64,000 bases of DNA from Cololabis saira. Taxonomy: Eukaryota > Chordata > Actinopteri > Beloniformes > Belonidae. The notes under the pieces are model-generated. The model was given only the letters and a program-made list of their open reading frames with translations. It did not search any database and was not told the origin of the DNA. Position 1 is the stretch's first letter. The number at the start of each line of letters is the position of its first letter. Shown one piece after another: positions 1-11,599 of this stretch. The DNA lies in assembly GCF_033807715.1 (NCBI RefSeq), contig NC_084596.1, forward strand, positions 34,424,379-34,488,378, written 5' to 3'. The translations under genes were made by a program, and so were the position numbers.

Positions 1-53
1 ATTGAATATAAATGTGTCTTTTTTTTTCATTTTTAGAACATGTCTAAAAGAGT

Positions 54-485
54 GTGTTGAAACCAGCGAAGTTGTTTGGCTTAGAGACTGTGGCCCTGAG
101 CAAAGGACAGGAGGCAGAGTTGCAGCAATCAGAAACAAGAGGGTCCTCGCACTGTACAGCTCGGGCCCTAATAAAGATGTTGAGGTTCTCTTTGAGAGTG
201 ACGAGGATGGATAAGATCAGGAATGAAAAGATCAGAGGGACGGCACAAGTTACGGTAGATAGTCAGAGAGGCCAGACTAAGATGGTTTGGACGTGTACAG
301 AGGGGGAATAGTGAGTTTATTGGGAAGAAGATGCTAAAGTGGGGACTGCCAGGAGCCCCAGAGGAAGAGCAAAGAGGAGATTCATGGATGTAGTGAAGGA
401 GGACATGAGGTTGGTTGGTGTGAGAGAAGAGGAAGCAGATGGAGACGGATGGCTTGCTGTGGCGACCCCTGAAGAGAGCAGCCAA
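54..485 (+). mobile_element. Decayed 3' end of an RTE-type (Rex3-like) non-LTR retrotransposon ORF
   Basis: Two reading frames together resemble the C-terminal tail of fish RTE-type reverse transcriptases. The upstream frame reads FGLETVALSKGQEAE and then RFSLRVTRMDKIRNE. A second frame further on reads KRRFMDVVKEDMRLVGV and ends in the element tail gtggcgacccctgaagagag plus a GAA/AAG-rich end. Frame changes and stops between the blocks show a dead, 5'-truncated copy. The link to RTE/Rex3 rests on remembered family tails and is inference. There is no intact RT domain in the window for this copy. Confidence 0.7.
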
Positions 486-1817
486 AAGGAAAAGAAGAAG
501 ATGTGTTTTAGTAGTTGAGCATATACAGTAAGTGAGAATATCCTTCCGTATCAGACGTTAAAGTGTAAAGTCTGAGAATGACAGCAACATTTCTGTCATC
601 TTCATTAACCCCAGTTCTACACTGGTCAGAGGTAGAAAGAGATTATTTAAGTTCAGAACTTCTAACATTCCCATGAATGTTGAAACATGTAAATGTAACT
701 CTGTGATCATTTTACACAATTGTTTATTCTGTTCACGTTTCATGAATTTTCTTGATTTTCTTGAATATAAGAATAATTATGTTCAATTGGTCCTTATTTG
801 AAGCTCAGAAGTCGATATAGAGCTAAAGTGATGGGTAGCTGTTGCACACCAGAGACCGCTGTGCAGTTGTCACATATCAAAACCACACGCCCACATAGGA
901 GGCTGCTAATACGGCTGGTGAAGGAAATACACTCACACACACACACCCATGCACATGTACACACACACAAATAAACAACCTCTGTTTGAAGATTAAAATG
1001 CATATACAGTATATGCTTTAGGTTTTACCAAACTTGGTATTAAACATATGGAGACAAAGGGAGAAAAAAAAAAACACATCCCCAGTGATGCTTAAATGTA
1101 TGATTTATATAACTGTTCACAACCAGCTGGGGGTGGGGCTTTATGTAACGACTCAAACAGGAGCGTCCAAGATCTACTGGTCAGAACAACGAAGATGCTG
1201 CAGAGTTTTTACCATAAAAGCTTCAGCTGGTTTTCTCCAGGGATCCACTGCAGACATGTTGGATGTATGTTGTCGATACACATCTGCTTGTAGCTCTGTG
1301 TCACATGATTCCTTTCTCTGATTGGTTGGATGTCTATCCACAGGTGACCTGAGGCAGTTTCTTCTTTATTGGGCTTCCACTTCATGGAAATCAAAGTCTA
1401 GTCAGAGGAACCCGACTGATTCCATTTGTAAAGAGGAGAAGGTTTAGGATGGCTGACCAGGTTGTATTCAAACATGGGTTCCTGTTCAGAGCCGGCCCCT
1501 TGTGGCCATTGAAGGAACTGTAGATGTCTCTACTTTCCCAAAGGCTTCAGATTTGAAAAACAGATGTTGGGCAGGGTTGCCACCCGTCCCTTGAAATACG
1601 GAATTGTTACGTAATTGGGAATTAAAAGTTGCGTTATTTCACAATTGTCCCATGTATGTCTCTCACACAAGCACACACACTTGCACACACATGAACAACG
1701 AACTAACAATAATGAACAAAATAAAGGACAGGATACATTAAAGACAGCAACATGTGTTGGTTCGCTCTGTTATTTATTGATGTCATGTCACTTCATTCGT
1801 TTCAGTAAATTCAACTA
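486..1817. other. Non-genic stretch; CA-rich microsatellite
   Basis: No credible coding exon was seen. An imperfect (CA)n run lies at about 930-972 and another around 1662-1692. A short block at about 1570-1640 (gttgccacccgtcccttgaa) looks like an interspersed repeat I could not classify. Small ORFs here are short, unconserved in character and overlap on both strands. Confidence 0.5.
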
Positions 1818-2080
1818 AGGTGAAACAAATATTTTAAATACATTATTTCCCACTACATGCGAAGTGAGATATTTCAAGCCTTTATTTGTTATAATTTTGA
1901 TGATTATGGCTCACAATTTATGAAAACCCCAAATAAAAAATCTAAAAAAATTTGAATATTTTATGAATGAACAATTCAATCAAAATGATAACAGATAAAG
2001 GCTTAATATATCTTGCTTTGCATGTAATGAGACTACGTAATATATATGTTTCACCTTTTAAGTTGAATTATTGAAATAAA
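1818..2080. mobile_element. Palindromic MITE (hairpin-forming)
   Basis: The left arm starts AAGGTGAAACAAATATTT and the right arm ends in ATGTTTCACCTT. Internal blocks such as ttaagcctttatctgtta pair with the opposite arm, so the whole unit folds on itself. It may extend to about 2120. It resembles common teleost palindromic DNA-transposon derivatives. Family assignment is uncertain and no target duplication was resolved. Confidence 0.55.
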
Positions 2081-2599
2081 TTAACTTTTACCCCATATTC
2101 TAATTTTCCGACCTTCACCTGTAGGTTATATTTATATTTACTTGCATGTACATCTTGGCTGATGTGGACATACATAGCATTTCAGTTGCTTGTATGGTTG
2201 GCTGTCTGTACAGTCATGCAAATCCAATGCTATTAAAGCACTTTAAATCAAAGCATTTTGTTTTTTCATATAAAATAAATGCATTTTAGAAGTTTTTGGG
2301 ATGCCCTTTTTTTGGCGCCTGCACTGCTCAAATCGTGGCATCTCTTATTTCTATTTCTGAAAGGTGACAGCCCTACTGTTGGGACTCCATCATACAGCAA
2401 CTTCAGCACCTCTGTGTGTGTCGGTAAACTGGACAGCTCCCTGAGGAAAGGGCTGCCAGAGAAACAAGAGAAGAAGAAAACATGGCGCCACGCAAATAAA
2501 GGCATAATATAAACTAACTCTGCCTACTAATAATAATGAAAAAAAAAGTCAATTACTCTGCCCGACATCCTGTTTTGTTGTAAAGTTGTTTTCTGAACT
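2081..2599. other. Non-genic stretch upstream of the zinc-finger gene
   Basis: AT-rich sequence without a convincing ORF or repeat structure. Opposing ORFs near 2266-2512 overlap each other and have no recognisable domain. Confidence 0.4.
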
Positions 2600-2960
2600 G
2601 CAGGGTTCCGTCTCTCACCGGACCACCAGGGGGCGCGCAGCCGCGCAGCCGCGAACACGCGTGTCGTAATAGCAGCAGCAGAAGAAGAAGAAGACGCGGA
2701 TGTAAACAAACCGCGGCCAGCTGCTCGCTGGTCGTGTGAGTGTTTTATTGAAGTTTGAGGTCTCTTCTGCATGTTGTCAGTCAGGACCTGAGACAGAACC
2801 TCTCCCCCTGGACCTGTGGTGCAGGTTCTGCTCGGATCTCACTACCTTCCTGGGGTCCTGCTCCAGTGCGAGTCCCAGGGTCTTCACGGTGCGTTCATGG
2901 TCTTCACGGTGCGTTCACGGTCACACTCGAGGAAGAAAAAAGGCTAGACTTGTTGCACTT
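2600..2960 (+). promoter_or_regulatory. CpG-rich promoter and probable non-coding first exon of the zinc-finger gene
   Basis: This is a sharp switch from AT-rich to CpG-rich sequence, with a CpG-dense stretch of alternating gcgc at about 2630-2665, followed by GAAGAAGAAGAAG. A good splice donor follows at 2735/2736 (GTCGT|gtgag), suggesting a non-coding first exon spliced to the coding exon that starts near 4116. No TATA box was seen, as expected for a CpG promoter. The transcription start cannot be fixed from sequence alone. Confidence 0.5.
2623..2636 (+). promoter_or_regulatory. Perfect CTCF consensus motif
   Basis: CCACCAGGGGGCGC matches the vertebrate CTCF core CCASYAGRKGGCRS at every position. 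It lies in the CpG-rich promoter of the zinc-finger gene. Occupancy cannot be inferred from sequence. Confidence 0.6.
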
Positions 2961-3429
2961 TAGGGTTTTATATATGTTTACTTACACACGTTCATCTTTG
3001 CTGCTCCACATGAAGACAGCTCATCTCATTTCTCCTTGAATTCTGGATGTGTAGGTTGACCTTGTAGTTCTGTACGTCTGTATAATCTGGTCACAGAAAC
3101 AACCAAACAACCATTTAATCCGTGTTATATTTATTTGCATTATTATTAATATTTTTCACAGTCCACCAAACCATCATGATGGTTTAAAAGCATCTTATCA
3201 GGCCTTAAATGTCAGACTGAGGCAGGAAGCCTCTGGATGTTTCAGCACCTGCAGAAATGTACATTTACGTGCTTTGGTGATCATCATCATATTTACAAAA
3301 ACTTTCCAAGAAGGTGTAGACACCCAGGAACAATTATAGAGAAGGTGAAAGTGAGGAACAGGTGTAGACTCAGGAACTGTGTCAGGAACAGGTGAAGCAT
3401 GTCTAAAGTATTCATTTTTCATTTTATTC

Positions 3430-4057
3430 TTTATTTCATTCAAAAAATAAAACAAACAATTCAATACAAATACAAATGTTCATAAATTGTGAATGAAAAT
3501 GGAGCAGAAAGAAGAAGAATCTTATCTAATCTGCCCCTTTTTCCAAGAAATAAATTCACAAATAACATAAATTAAAAAAAAACAACAACTAAGTGAGTAA
3601 AAAACTAAAATAAAATAAATGTACCGCCGTCTATGGGTATGTCAATCCAACTTAACTAACATATTTCATTATATTTACTTAACATACAGGCTTTAATTGT
3701 TCTTTTGAATGTAATGTTTGATTTGGATTATTTGTTTTCTTTATTCAGATTGTTCCATAAACTGATTCCTTTCACAGAAACACAACGTTCCATCAATTTT
3801 GTCCTGCATCTTGGTTTTTTAAAAATCTCTGTTCCTTTTAAGTTATACTTGCTTTCTCTTTTTTCAAATCTTTTCTGAATGTTGATTGGTAAAGTTTTTT
3901 TATGAGCTTTAAACATAATTTGCAGAATACTATAGTCTACTAATTCATGAAATTTTAACTGAAGGAATAATGGATTTGTTGGATCTCTATATCGTATTTC
4001 TAAAGTATGTTTTTTTTGTTGTTGTTTCCAGGTGTAACGTTTTGGCAGTCGGATCAT
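3430..4057 (-). mobile_element. LINE ORF2 C-terminal fragment plus 3' UTR (Jockey/CR1/L2 group)
   Basis: On the minus strand, about 109 codons (4057 to 3728) read TNPLFLQLKFHELVDYSILQ, then NIQKRFEKRESKYNLKG and ISLWNNLNKE. This is the pattern of the C-terminal end of L2/CR1-like reverse transcriptase ORFs, and it is the same family as the fragment at 39905-40640. A 3' UTR-like AT-rich tail follows down to about 3430. The copy is 5'-truncated and sits in the first intron of the zinc-finger gene. Exact clade is uncertain. Confidence 0.6.
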
Positions 4058-4121
4058 CTTTCGCTTTCAGAGTCTCCCCTGGACACCCGCCTCTCCACTG
4101 AGGCATTAACAGCAGTTTGTG

Positions 4122-7100
4122 ATGTCCTGGGTGATGCAGCGGTACAGTGACGTCAGCCCTGTGACTCTGCAGGTGGGGGGTGGGGCCATGAGATCCAGTC
4201 TTTTCTGTGGAGAGGTGGAGGGTCTGTCACAGGTGGAGTCCTTCCTGGTGGAGCTTTATCGCTGTAAACTCTGCCAGTTCACCTGCGGCCTCAAAACCAC
4301 CATTAGCACCCACCTGCTCAAGCACCGACCCCCCACCCTACCATATCTGGGGACATCCGAGGGTGGGGTTGAGGCGGGGGTTGAGGCGGGGGTTGAGGCG
4401 GGGGTTGAGGCGGACGCAGGGCTGCAGCGAGGGGTGTCACCTTATCAGCTGGATCTGAACACAGAGTCTAAACAGAGTGACGAAGACGAGGAGTTCCTGC
4501 TCTACAACATGCTGGACAACATGAGCCCACCCGCTTGTGACATAGCCAATGAGGGGGGGCTGCAGGTGGCACACACTTGTGAGGTAACACAGCTAACACA
4601 CACCAACCCCTCAGTGCACACTGTGCTGCTAGCCCCTTTTCAGCCGTGTCTAAATCTAAGATGAATTTGTGAATGCTTAGTTTAGTTTTGTTGACAGTTC
4701 GGGTTGTAGTTAAATTAAAGTATAAGAATCATTGCCCTCAATTCATACTGAATGTTCGACTCAGATCTGGACTTTGTTTCAAGGGAGGAAACAGCAGAAA
4801 AGCAAAAAGTGGAGACGAAAGGCAAAATACTCATCAGTCCGCCTTAAGATCTGTCTGTCCCTGTCTGATCACCATGGAAACATGGCTTGTTTTGTGTAAA
4901 ATGAACTGAAGTCAGTTCTGATGTTCTGAAAAAGATTTCCTGATTGTTCCCTGATCAGTCTCTGAAGGTTCCCTAGATCAGGGGTCTCCAACCCTGGTCC
5001 TGGAGAGCACCTATCCAGCATGTTTTAGGTGTCTCCCTGCATGAACACACCTGATTCTAATCAAGGGTCGTCATTAACTTGTCATCAACGTCTGGACAGT
5101 TCTGTTGCTGACACAGCTCCTTGTATCATGGTGTGCTGAAGCAGGGAAAGATGTAAAACATGCTGGATAGGTGCTCTCCAGGACCAGGGTTGGAGACCCT
5201 TGCCCTAGATGTTCTCCGATCCTACCCTCATCATTCCCTAAACTTTCCATGACTGCTCCTTGAACATTTACAAAATATTCCATGATCATTCCCCGATTGT
5301 TTCCCGAACAGTTGCTGAAGGTGTCCCGTAACATTACCTGATTTTTCCTCTTCTTCTCCCTTGAATGTTCCCTTAGCTTTCCTTCAACATTTCTTGGACA
5401 TATCCTATCTTTCTCCCATCATCCCATGATCTTTCCCTGAAGTTACCAAAACATTTCTTAGATGTTCCATCAATGTTCCCTGATTTCCTAAACCATCTCT
5501 TAAAGAAGCTTGAGGCAGGATTTATGAAAAAAATTCGTATACGTTTTAAGTTTTCTAGTAATAATGTCAGATGAAGCGTTCCAAACCAAAAAGAATGAGC
5601 CCTCTAGCGTATCTTTCCGTTGCCTTGAACAGGCTGTGTGCTGCAAAATGTGCTGCAATTGTGGGGCCGAATTTCCCGCGCTGTCCTGCGGATGTGACGT
5701 CACATGACGCTGCATGCGCGTTCTCCCGTGCCGGCTTCGCTGTTGGCTGCAGTAACCCCGACGCCCGTCGTGGCGCTAATGAGTCTCATTTCTTATTCTT
5801 GCCTCAAGCTCCATTAAGTGTCCCAAACATTTCTTGAATGCTCCTTGACTATTTCCTGATGGTCACATTATTGTTTCCTGAAGTTTTCAGAACATCTCTT
5901 GGATTTTCCTTGAGTGATTTACAGATTGTTTCCTGGACGTTGTGTCACAGGAAGGAGCTTTGCATCATCTTCATCAGATTTATAAACATTGTTTTTGTCG
6001 TCCAAGACGATCATGAATGTTTGTTGGTTTCAAACAGGAAGTTGTGTGTTTCCGCAGGTCACTACTCTGTTTGAGGAGGAGGAGGAAGAGTCCCCCATCT
6101 TCCCTCTGAAGAGAGGAGCAGTGGACCTGCCGTGTCCCAGCAACCCCCCCACCAGCCAGGAGGAGATGGCACAGTCCGCCCACCTCATGACTCTGGGACT
6201 GTGTCGGATCTCTGCCGCCAAACCTCCTCCTCCGGCTCCCGCCGACCCCTCCCCCGACCAGCAGCAGGGCAGGACCGACGGACAGACGGAAACGCAACCC
6301 CACGGCCGCCGCAGGCTTTGCCTCCTGTGTCCGCAGACGCTGCCGTCACGGCGGCTGCTGGACATCCATGTCAGGTCTCACCGTGCCGGTGGCGGCTTCG
6401 GCTGTGTCCGCTGTAGCTGGACGGCAGACAGCTGGGAGGAGCTGGAACCTCACTGGAGGGGCCACTGGAGGAGGAAAAGCAGAAAGAAGAGGAGGAGGAG
6501 GGAGGATGACGAAGCAGTCTGTCGGAGGATGAAGAGAGAAGCAGCGCCGCAGGACGATAAATCTGCAGGTCAGCCGCTGCTGCAGCTCATCAGTCACTTG
6601 TCATGTCTCTGCTGCTCACTCCGGTGATTGATCAGTTTCAGACAAATGGAGAGCCCAGACAGACATGAAGGAGGCAGAGCCGCCTGACAGGTCAGTCAGA
6701 GCCTTCACTCAGCTCAACCAACCAGTCATTCCATCACCCTAAAACACTTCTGCTGTAATCGCACGTTACCATTATTTGATAACAAATGTATTCAAATTCA
6801 ACAGGTCAGCTCCCAGTAAGACCAGTAGACCTCCGGCTGGTTTATCGCCAAGCATCTCGGAAACCACAAAGAAGAGCAGAAAAAAGAAAAAAGAACAGAA
6901 AGAAGCTGACAGCAGAAAGCAGACAGGCTTCTGCTGCTCGCTCTGCCACAGGTGACTGCATTACCCACAATGCCTCATTGCACTGGTGTAGGAGTGCTTT
7001 GATAACCACATTGATCAGCAAAAAGCAGACAAGTAACCTGAGACCAACAAACTGGACCCTGCTGCTCCCTAACTGCAACTACAAATTTTGTCCATGAAGG

Positions 7101-10100
7101 TTATGAATAGAATCAGTGATAAAGAGCGTCCAAAGTGCAGCAGAATCTTCCAGATCACCCTGTAGAATCTGAAGTCATCATCCTCCAGAGATGGATGGTC
7201 TTCTACACTCGTTTGTTCTTTTTTGCTCTAGATCTTCTGAAACTCATTGTCAAATTAATTGTCGTGGATCATTTGTGAACTTTGATGACGACCCTCTAAC
7301 TGATCTGACATTTAAACTACTTAACTTTATTATTAGTTAAATATTGGCTGTATTGGTTAAGTTTGACTTCTCCATTGGGGGACGGATGAAGAGTCTCCAA
7401 AAGACAGAGTGAGGGTGATGGAGGGATGAAGAGTCTCCAGAAGACAGAGTGAGGGTGATATTGTACCAGGTGAGACCAGGTGCTTTCAGGAGCAGCACAG
7501 GTATTTGATTGGATGGTTGCTTTGTGTTTTTTTCCTGTCTGCAGGAAGTTCTCGTCAAAGCTCACGTTGAGGCGTCACCTGGGGGTTCACGGAGGAGAGA
7601 AACCATTCACCTGTCCTCACTGCTCCTACAGCGCCAGACTGAAAGCCTCACTGTTGCAGCACCTGAGAACGCACACAGGTAAGAGAGCCGAGGGACACCT
7701 GAAGACAGGTAACACGGCCAAGGAACACCAGAGGACAGGTGAGATACTTGAGAGACACCTGAGGACAGGGAAGAAAGCTGAGGGCAGGTAGTTTACAGTA
7801 GGAATGGCTGATATTTTACCGTTCACGATATACCGTCAAAAAAATTCCCCACTGTAAGAATTTGTCATCTCGCGGTAAAAACAATAAATTCCCGTTGATG
7901 ATGTTTTTGTGTAAAGTTGATTTATGGTTCTGCGTTAAATCCACGGAAGGAAGGAAGGAAGGAAGGAAGGAAGGAAGGAAGGAAGGAAGGAAGGAAGGAA
8001 GGAAGGAAGGAAGGAAGGAAGGAAGGAAGGAAGGAAGGAAGGAAGGAAGGAAGGAAGGAAGGAAGGAAGGAAGGAAGGAAGGAAGGAAGGAAGGAAGGAA
8101 GGAAGGAAGGAAGGAAGGAAGGAAGGAAGGAAGGAAGGAAGGAAGGAAGGAAGGAAGGAAGGAAGGAAGGAAGGAAGGAAGGAAGGAAGGAAGGAAGGAA
8201 GGAAGGAAGGAAGGAAGGAAGGAAGGAAGGAAGGAAGGAAGGAAGGAAGGAAGGAAGGAAGGAAGGAAGGAAGGAAGGAAGGAAGGAAGGAAGGAAGGAA
8301 GGAAGGAAGGAAGGAAGGAAGGAAGGAAGGAAGGAAGGAAGGAAGGAAGGAAGGAAGGAAGGAAGGAAGGAAGGAAGGAAGGAAGGAAGGAAGGAAGGAA
8401 GGAAGGAAGGAAGGAAGGAAGGAAGGAAGGAAGGAAGGAAGGAAGGAAGGAAGGAAGGAAGGAAGGAAGGAAGGAAGGAAGGAAGGAAGGAAGGAAGGAA
8501 GGAAGGAAGGAAGGAAGGAAGGAAGGAAGGAAGGAAGGAAGGAAGGAAGGAAGGAAGGAAGGAAGGAAGGAAGGAAGGAAGGAAGGAAGGAAGGAAGGAA
8601 GGAAGGAAGGAAGGAAGGAAGGAAGGAAGGAAGGAAGGAAGGAAGGAAGGAAGGAAGGAAGGAAGGAAGGAAGGAAGGAAGGAAGGAAGGAAGGAAGGAA
8701 GGAAGGAAGGAAGGAAGGAAGGAAGGAAGGAAGGAAGGAAGGAAGGAAGGTTCCCGTTGATGAGGTTTTTGTGTAACAAACATGGCGGATCCGAGTCATT
8801 ACAGTTTTGCAGTACAGGTGTAACTCATTTAATTGGTTTTAATTAATTCAATTTAACTGGTGTAGTTTAGTAGTATTTAGTATCTTTTAGAGCAGTGATT
8901 TGGGGGCTACAAAGACTGAATGTGGTGATAGATTTATAGTTACAAAGGAGGAGTTGAATTGGTATTTTTTTCATCGTCATTTTTATCGGGATAAATGCCA
9001 GAAATGATCGTGATACATTTTTTAGTCCATACTGCCCATCCCTAGTGCACAGGTGTGTGGACACTCCTCGTCCTCGGGTGTGTTACCTGTGGTGAGACGG
9101 TGTGAGGTGACTATGTTTATGTATCCTCAGGTGAAAAGCCATACAGGTGTCCCGAGTGTCCCTACGCTTCCATCGACCACAGCTCTCTGTTAAGACACCG
9201 CAGGACTCACAGTCTGGAGAAGCCGTACAGGTGTCCACATTGTGACTACAGCAGGTAGCACCCAAGACTCACACCTGTTACACCCCTGTCTCACCTGTCA
9301 CACACGCTTCTCCTACCATAACTCACACACCTGTCTCATGCCTCTCATTCACTCATAAACAATGAGCTGTTTGCATGCTCGTCTGCCTGGAACCATAAAT
9401 GACCAGATATGGACGGGGGCGGAGCATCAGAGTGAGTCCTCAAACCTGATTGGTCTAACGTGAACACGATTCTACTACTACTGTCATTTAGCAGACGCTT
9501 TTATCCAAAGCGACTTACATATGAGAGAACAACATAACCACAAAATCACATAGGAGGGTACAGATTCAAATTCAAAGACGCCTCTGGAGGATGTGTTGAT
9601 ATGTGGAGGAGAGGAAGACCAGATTATGATTCACCTTGCTGAGAGCAGGTTGTGCAGACGACCTGTGTGCATCCCTGATGTTTGCATAAAACAAATCCAA
9701 CGTTTGTTCGTTTGAAACGTTGGAAATGTGGCAGAGAGAGACGAGGCTGAAATCACCTGTAACAGTTAGAAATGTGCAGGGTTTCAATTCAATTCCATTT
9801 CATTTATATAGCGTCTATTACAACAAAATTGTCTCTAGAATCTTTCCAGAGAACCAGAACATGACCCCCGAGCAATTATTACATAAACAGTGGCAGGTAA
9901 AAAACTCCCCTAGTAGGAGAAAAACCTTAAACTAAACAGTGGCAAGAAAAACTCCTTTAGGAGGGAAGAAACCTGGATCAGGACCTGAATCATAAGGGGG
10001 GACCCTCCTGCTGGAGGCCAGCTGGACAGAGCAGGAAAAGAGTCTGTAGTTTAGCAACAGCGGAGCTGATGAAGTAACTTGCAGAATCTGTCCTAGCTGA

Positions 10101-11498
10101 CGACAGGATGCAAACTGCCACTACAGAAACACTGGTGAACTTTCTCACTAGATAATAACGACTGAAACTCAGAGCTAAGACTTCAATATCCAGGCTGCAG
10201 AAATGATGGTAAATGGTAAATGGCTTACACTTACAAAGTACAGGACTGTCTCAGAAAATTTGAATATTGTGATTTTCTGTAATGCAATTACAAAAACAAA
10301 AATGTCATACATTCTGGATTCATTACAAATCAACTGAAATATTGCAAGCCTTATATTATTTTAATATTGCTGATCATGGCTTACAGTTTAAGAAAACTCA
10401 AATATCCTATCTCAAAAAAATTAGAATATTCTGGGAATCTTAATCTTAAACTGTAAGCCATAATCAGCAATATTAAAATAATAAAAGGCTTGCAATATTT
10501 CAGTTGATTTGTAATGAATCCAGAATGTATGACATTTTTGTTTTTTTAATTGCATTACAGAAAATAAAGAACTTTATCACAATATTCTAATTTTCTGAGA
10601 CAGTCCTGTATATAGCGCTTTGTGTGAGCTGATGGTTCCCAGTAATCCTGGATTACACCATCTGTTGCTGACAAGCCTTCAATTCCACCACCCTTGCCCG
10701 TATCGTCTGAAGTCTGGACTGAAATTGGGGTTTACGCTCCTGCAGCCATGTCTCAGTGGAACACATGATAGCACTGACCAAACTCCAGATTTGTCCTCGT
10801 CAGTGCTTCAAGCTGCTCCATCTTATTTGCGAGAGACCAGCTGTTACTAATGATCACAATTGGAAGCACTGGTTTAAAACTTCCTCCTCCTCTCTCTCCG
10901 CTTTGCTCCTGCTCTGCATCCCAGACGTCTCTTCTTCAGCTCATGGAGGATTTAGGGTCTTGGTCTGGTTATAATTTGGCTTCTTGAAACCTCGATCAGC
11001 TCCTCCCATATGTAAACAATCCACTCGTTGCTATGGTTACTCATCAAAACAGGTAGTTAGAAACGGAAAGGTAACAAAGGAAATTCCTCAAGCAGCACAG
11101 GATCCAAACAGGAATTAAAAATTATTTAAAAAAATTGAATAAGATCAATGAAAGAGACTTTGTTGAAAGTTTGGCCTCCCCTGGTGGCTCTCACTGGTAT
11201 TACAGTTCAGCGCAGCTTCTCACTGGACAACATACCACATAGCTATGATTGGCACACGTCATTGCACACGTGTCTTTGCTCATGCTGCTGGTTGCCATGG
11301 TAACAGGACATTTTGTATTTTTTTTTCTTTCTTGGCGTCAGCATCCAGAAGAAGAGTTTGGGCCTCCACGCCCGGCGCCATCACACTGGAGAGGTGTTTT
11401 CATGTCAGCAGTGCGAGTACTCGAGCCCGGACCGCCAGCTGCTGCAGAGACACATCCGCAGACACCACGCCCCCCCCCAACACGCCTCCCCGCTCTGA
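4122..11498 (+). CDS. C2H2 zinc-finger protein, about 527 aa, seven coding exons
   Basis: Exons inferred from GT/AG sites and phase: 4122-4583, 6058-6568, 6642-6690, 6805-6951, 7545-7678, 9131-9254 and 11342-11498. All junctions stay in frame. The protein has a first finger (YRCKLCQFTCGLKTTISTH), an acidic stretch, two degenerate fingers in exon 2 (RLCLLCPQTL..., FGCVRCSW...), a basic Lys/Arg region, then five clustered fingers at the C-terminus (FCCSLC, FTCPHC, YRCPEC, YRCPHC, FSCQQC) with typical EKP linkers. Finger 4 is split between exons 4 and 5. It is likely a nuclear DNA-binding protein. I could not name the orthologue; ZNF507/ZFP64-like proteins share the tyrosine-rich finger style. 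ATG 4122 is the first in the exon (GTG precedes it), but more upstream coding sequence is possible. A VEAG repeat (tandem gttgaggcgggg) lies near residues 85-97. Confidence 0.8.
4362..4413 (+). repeat. Short 12 bp coding minisatellite (Val-Glu-Ala-Gly)
   Basis: Four near-identical 12 bp units (ggttgaggcggg) lie within coding exon 1 of the zinc-finger gene and encode VEAG repeats. The unit length is a multiple of three, so expansion or contraction would preserve frame. Confidence 0.7.
4979..5202. mobile_element. hAT-type MITE (family A), 224 bp, with 8 bp TSD
   Basis: Terminal inverted repeats CAGGGGTCTCCAACCCTGG and its complement (CCAGGGTTGGAGACCCTTG) bound a palindromic unit. It is flanked by exact 8 bp direct repeats CCCTAGAT (4971-4978 and 5203-5210), the hAT signature. 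It lies in intron 1 of the zinc-finger gene coding part. Five related copies occur further on. Confidence 0.85.
5504..5813 (+). mobile_element. TTAA-flanked (piggyBac-like) MITE, 310 bp
   Basis: Ends AGAAGCTTGAGGC and GCCTCAAGCTCCA are inverted and flanked by TTAA on both sides (5500-5503 and 5814-5817). The interior (gaagcgttccaaaccaaaaa, then ctgtgtgctgcaaaatgtgc) is shared with copies at 19367-20118 and 35139-35479. This copy keeps an unoccupied site (ccctctagcgtatctttc), whereas the 19367 copy has two MITEs inserted there. Confidence 0.75.
7799..9044. mobile_element. Non-autonomous DNA transposon carrying the GGAA array
   Basis: The left end (taggaatggctgatatt) is the inverted match of the right end (catactgcccatccctag), and the sequence next to each end resembles a common teleost element. 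No transposase is present. It lies in the intron between coding exons 5 and 6 of the zinc-finger gene. The target duplication could not be resolved. Confidence 0.55.
7945..8750 (+). repeat. 806 bp uninterrupted (GGAA)n microsatellite
   Basis: There are about 201 perfect tandem copies of GGAA with no interruption visible. The array is open in several frames on both strands, so the long Lys/Glu/Gly/Arg and Phe/Leu/Pro/Ser ORFs over it are artefacts. A 26 bp block beginning ttcccgttgatga and ending tttttgtgtaa occurs on both sides, at 7889-7914 and 8751-8776. Confidence 0.97.
9484..9560 (+). mobile_element. V-SINE-like conserved core fragment
   Basis: Contains catttagcagacgcttttat followed by ccaaagcgacttac, the strongly conserved central block I associate with vertebrate V-SINEs. 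No complete tRNA-derived head was seen, so this is a fragment. Confidence 0.5.
9783..10200. repeat. Interspersed repeat of unresolved class
   Basis: Contains the phrases tttatatagcgtctattaca and gacccccgagcaattattac, plus two repeats of aaacagtggca followed by aaaactcc. It looks like a common teleost interspersed repeat. There is no coding potential and no clear termini. Confidence 0.4.
10241..10608. mobile_element. Palindromic Tc1/mariner-type MITE, 368 bp, TA target
   Basis: It starts CAGGACTGTCTCAGAAAATT and ends with the exact inverse AATTTTCTGAGACAGTCCTG. It is flanked by TA on each side (10239-10240 and 10609-10610). Most of the unit is a long hairpin: attcattacaaatcaactga recurs inverted near the other end. 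It lies in the last intron of the zinc-finger gene. Confidence 0.85.
10620..10975 (-). mobile_element. LINE endonuclease-domain fragment, decayed
   Basis: On the minus strand one frame reads PIVIISNSWSLANKMEQLEA and continues into a region similar to the N-terminal part of an APE-type LINE endonuclease (NxxSLxNKxxELxAL). Several stops break it. The match is by eye only. Confidence 0.45.
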
Positions 11499-11588
11499 CT
11501 GGACTGATGATGTCACATGCTTGCATGGACTCTCAAAAGACTTTGTTTATATCTGATGACTTTAAATTGAAAATGAAAACTGTCATGT

Positions 11589-11594
11589 AATAAA
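11589..11594 (+). terminator. Polyadenylation signal of the zinc-finger gene
   Basis: AATAAA lies about 90 bp after the stop codon at 11496-11498. It is the first canonical signal downstream, giving a short 3' UTR. Confidence 0.7.
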
Positions 11595-11599
11595 ATACA

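Noticed and set aside
5980..6597. Minus-strand ORFs opposite zinc-finger exon 2
   Set aside because: The plus-strand frame has zinc-finger spacing and in-phase splice sites; the minus frames do not.
7816..8846. Long ORFs of Glu-Gly-Arg-Lys or Phe-Leu-Pro-Ser repeats on both strands
   Set aside because: They are translations of the perfect GGAA microsatellite, open in most frames by composition, with no start context or domain.
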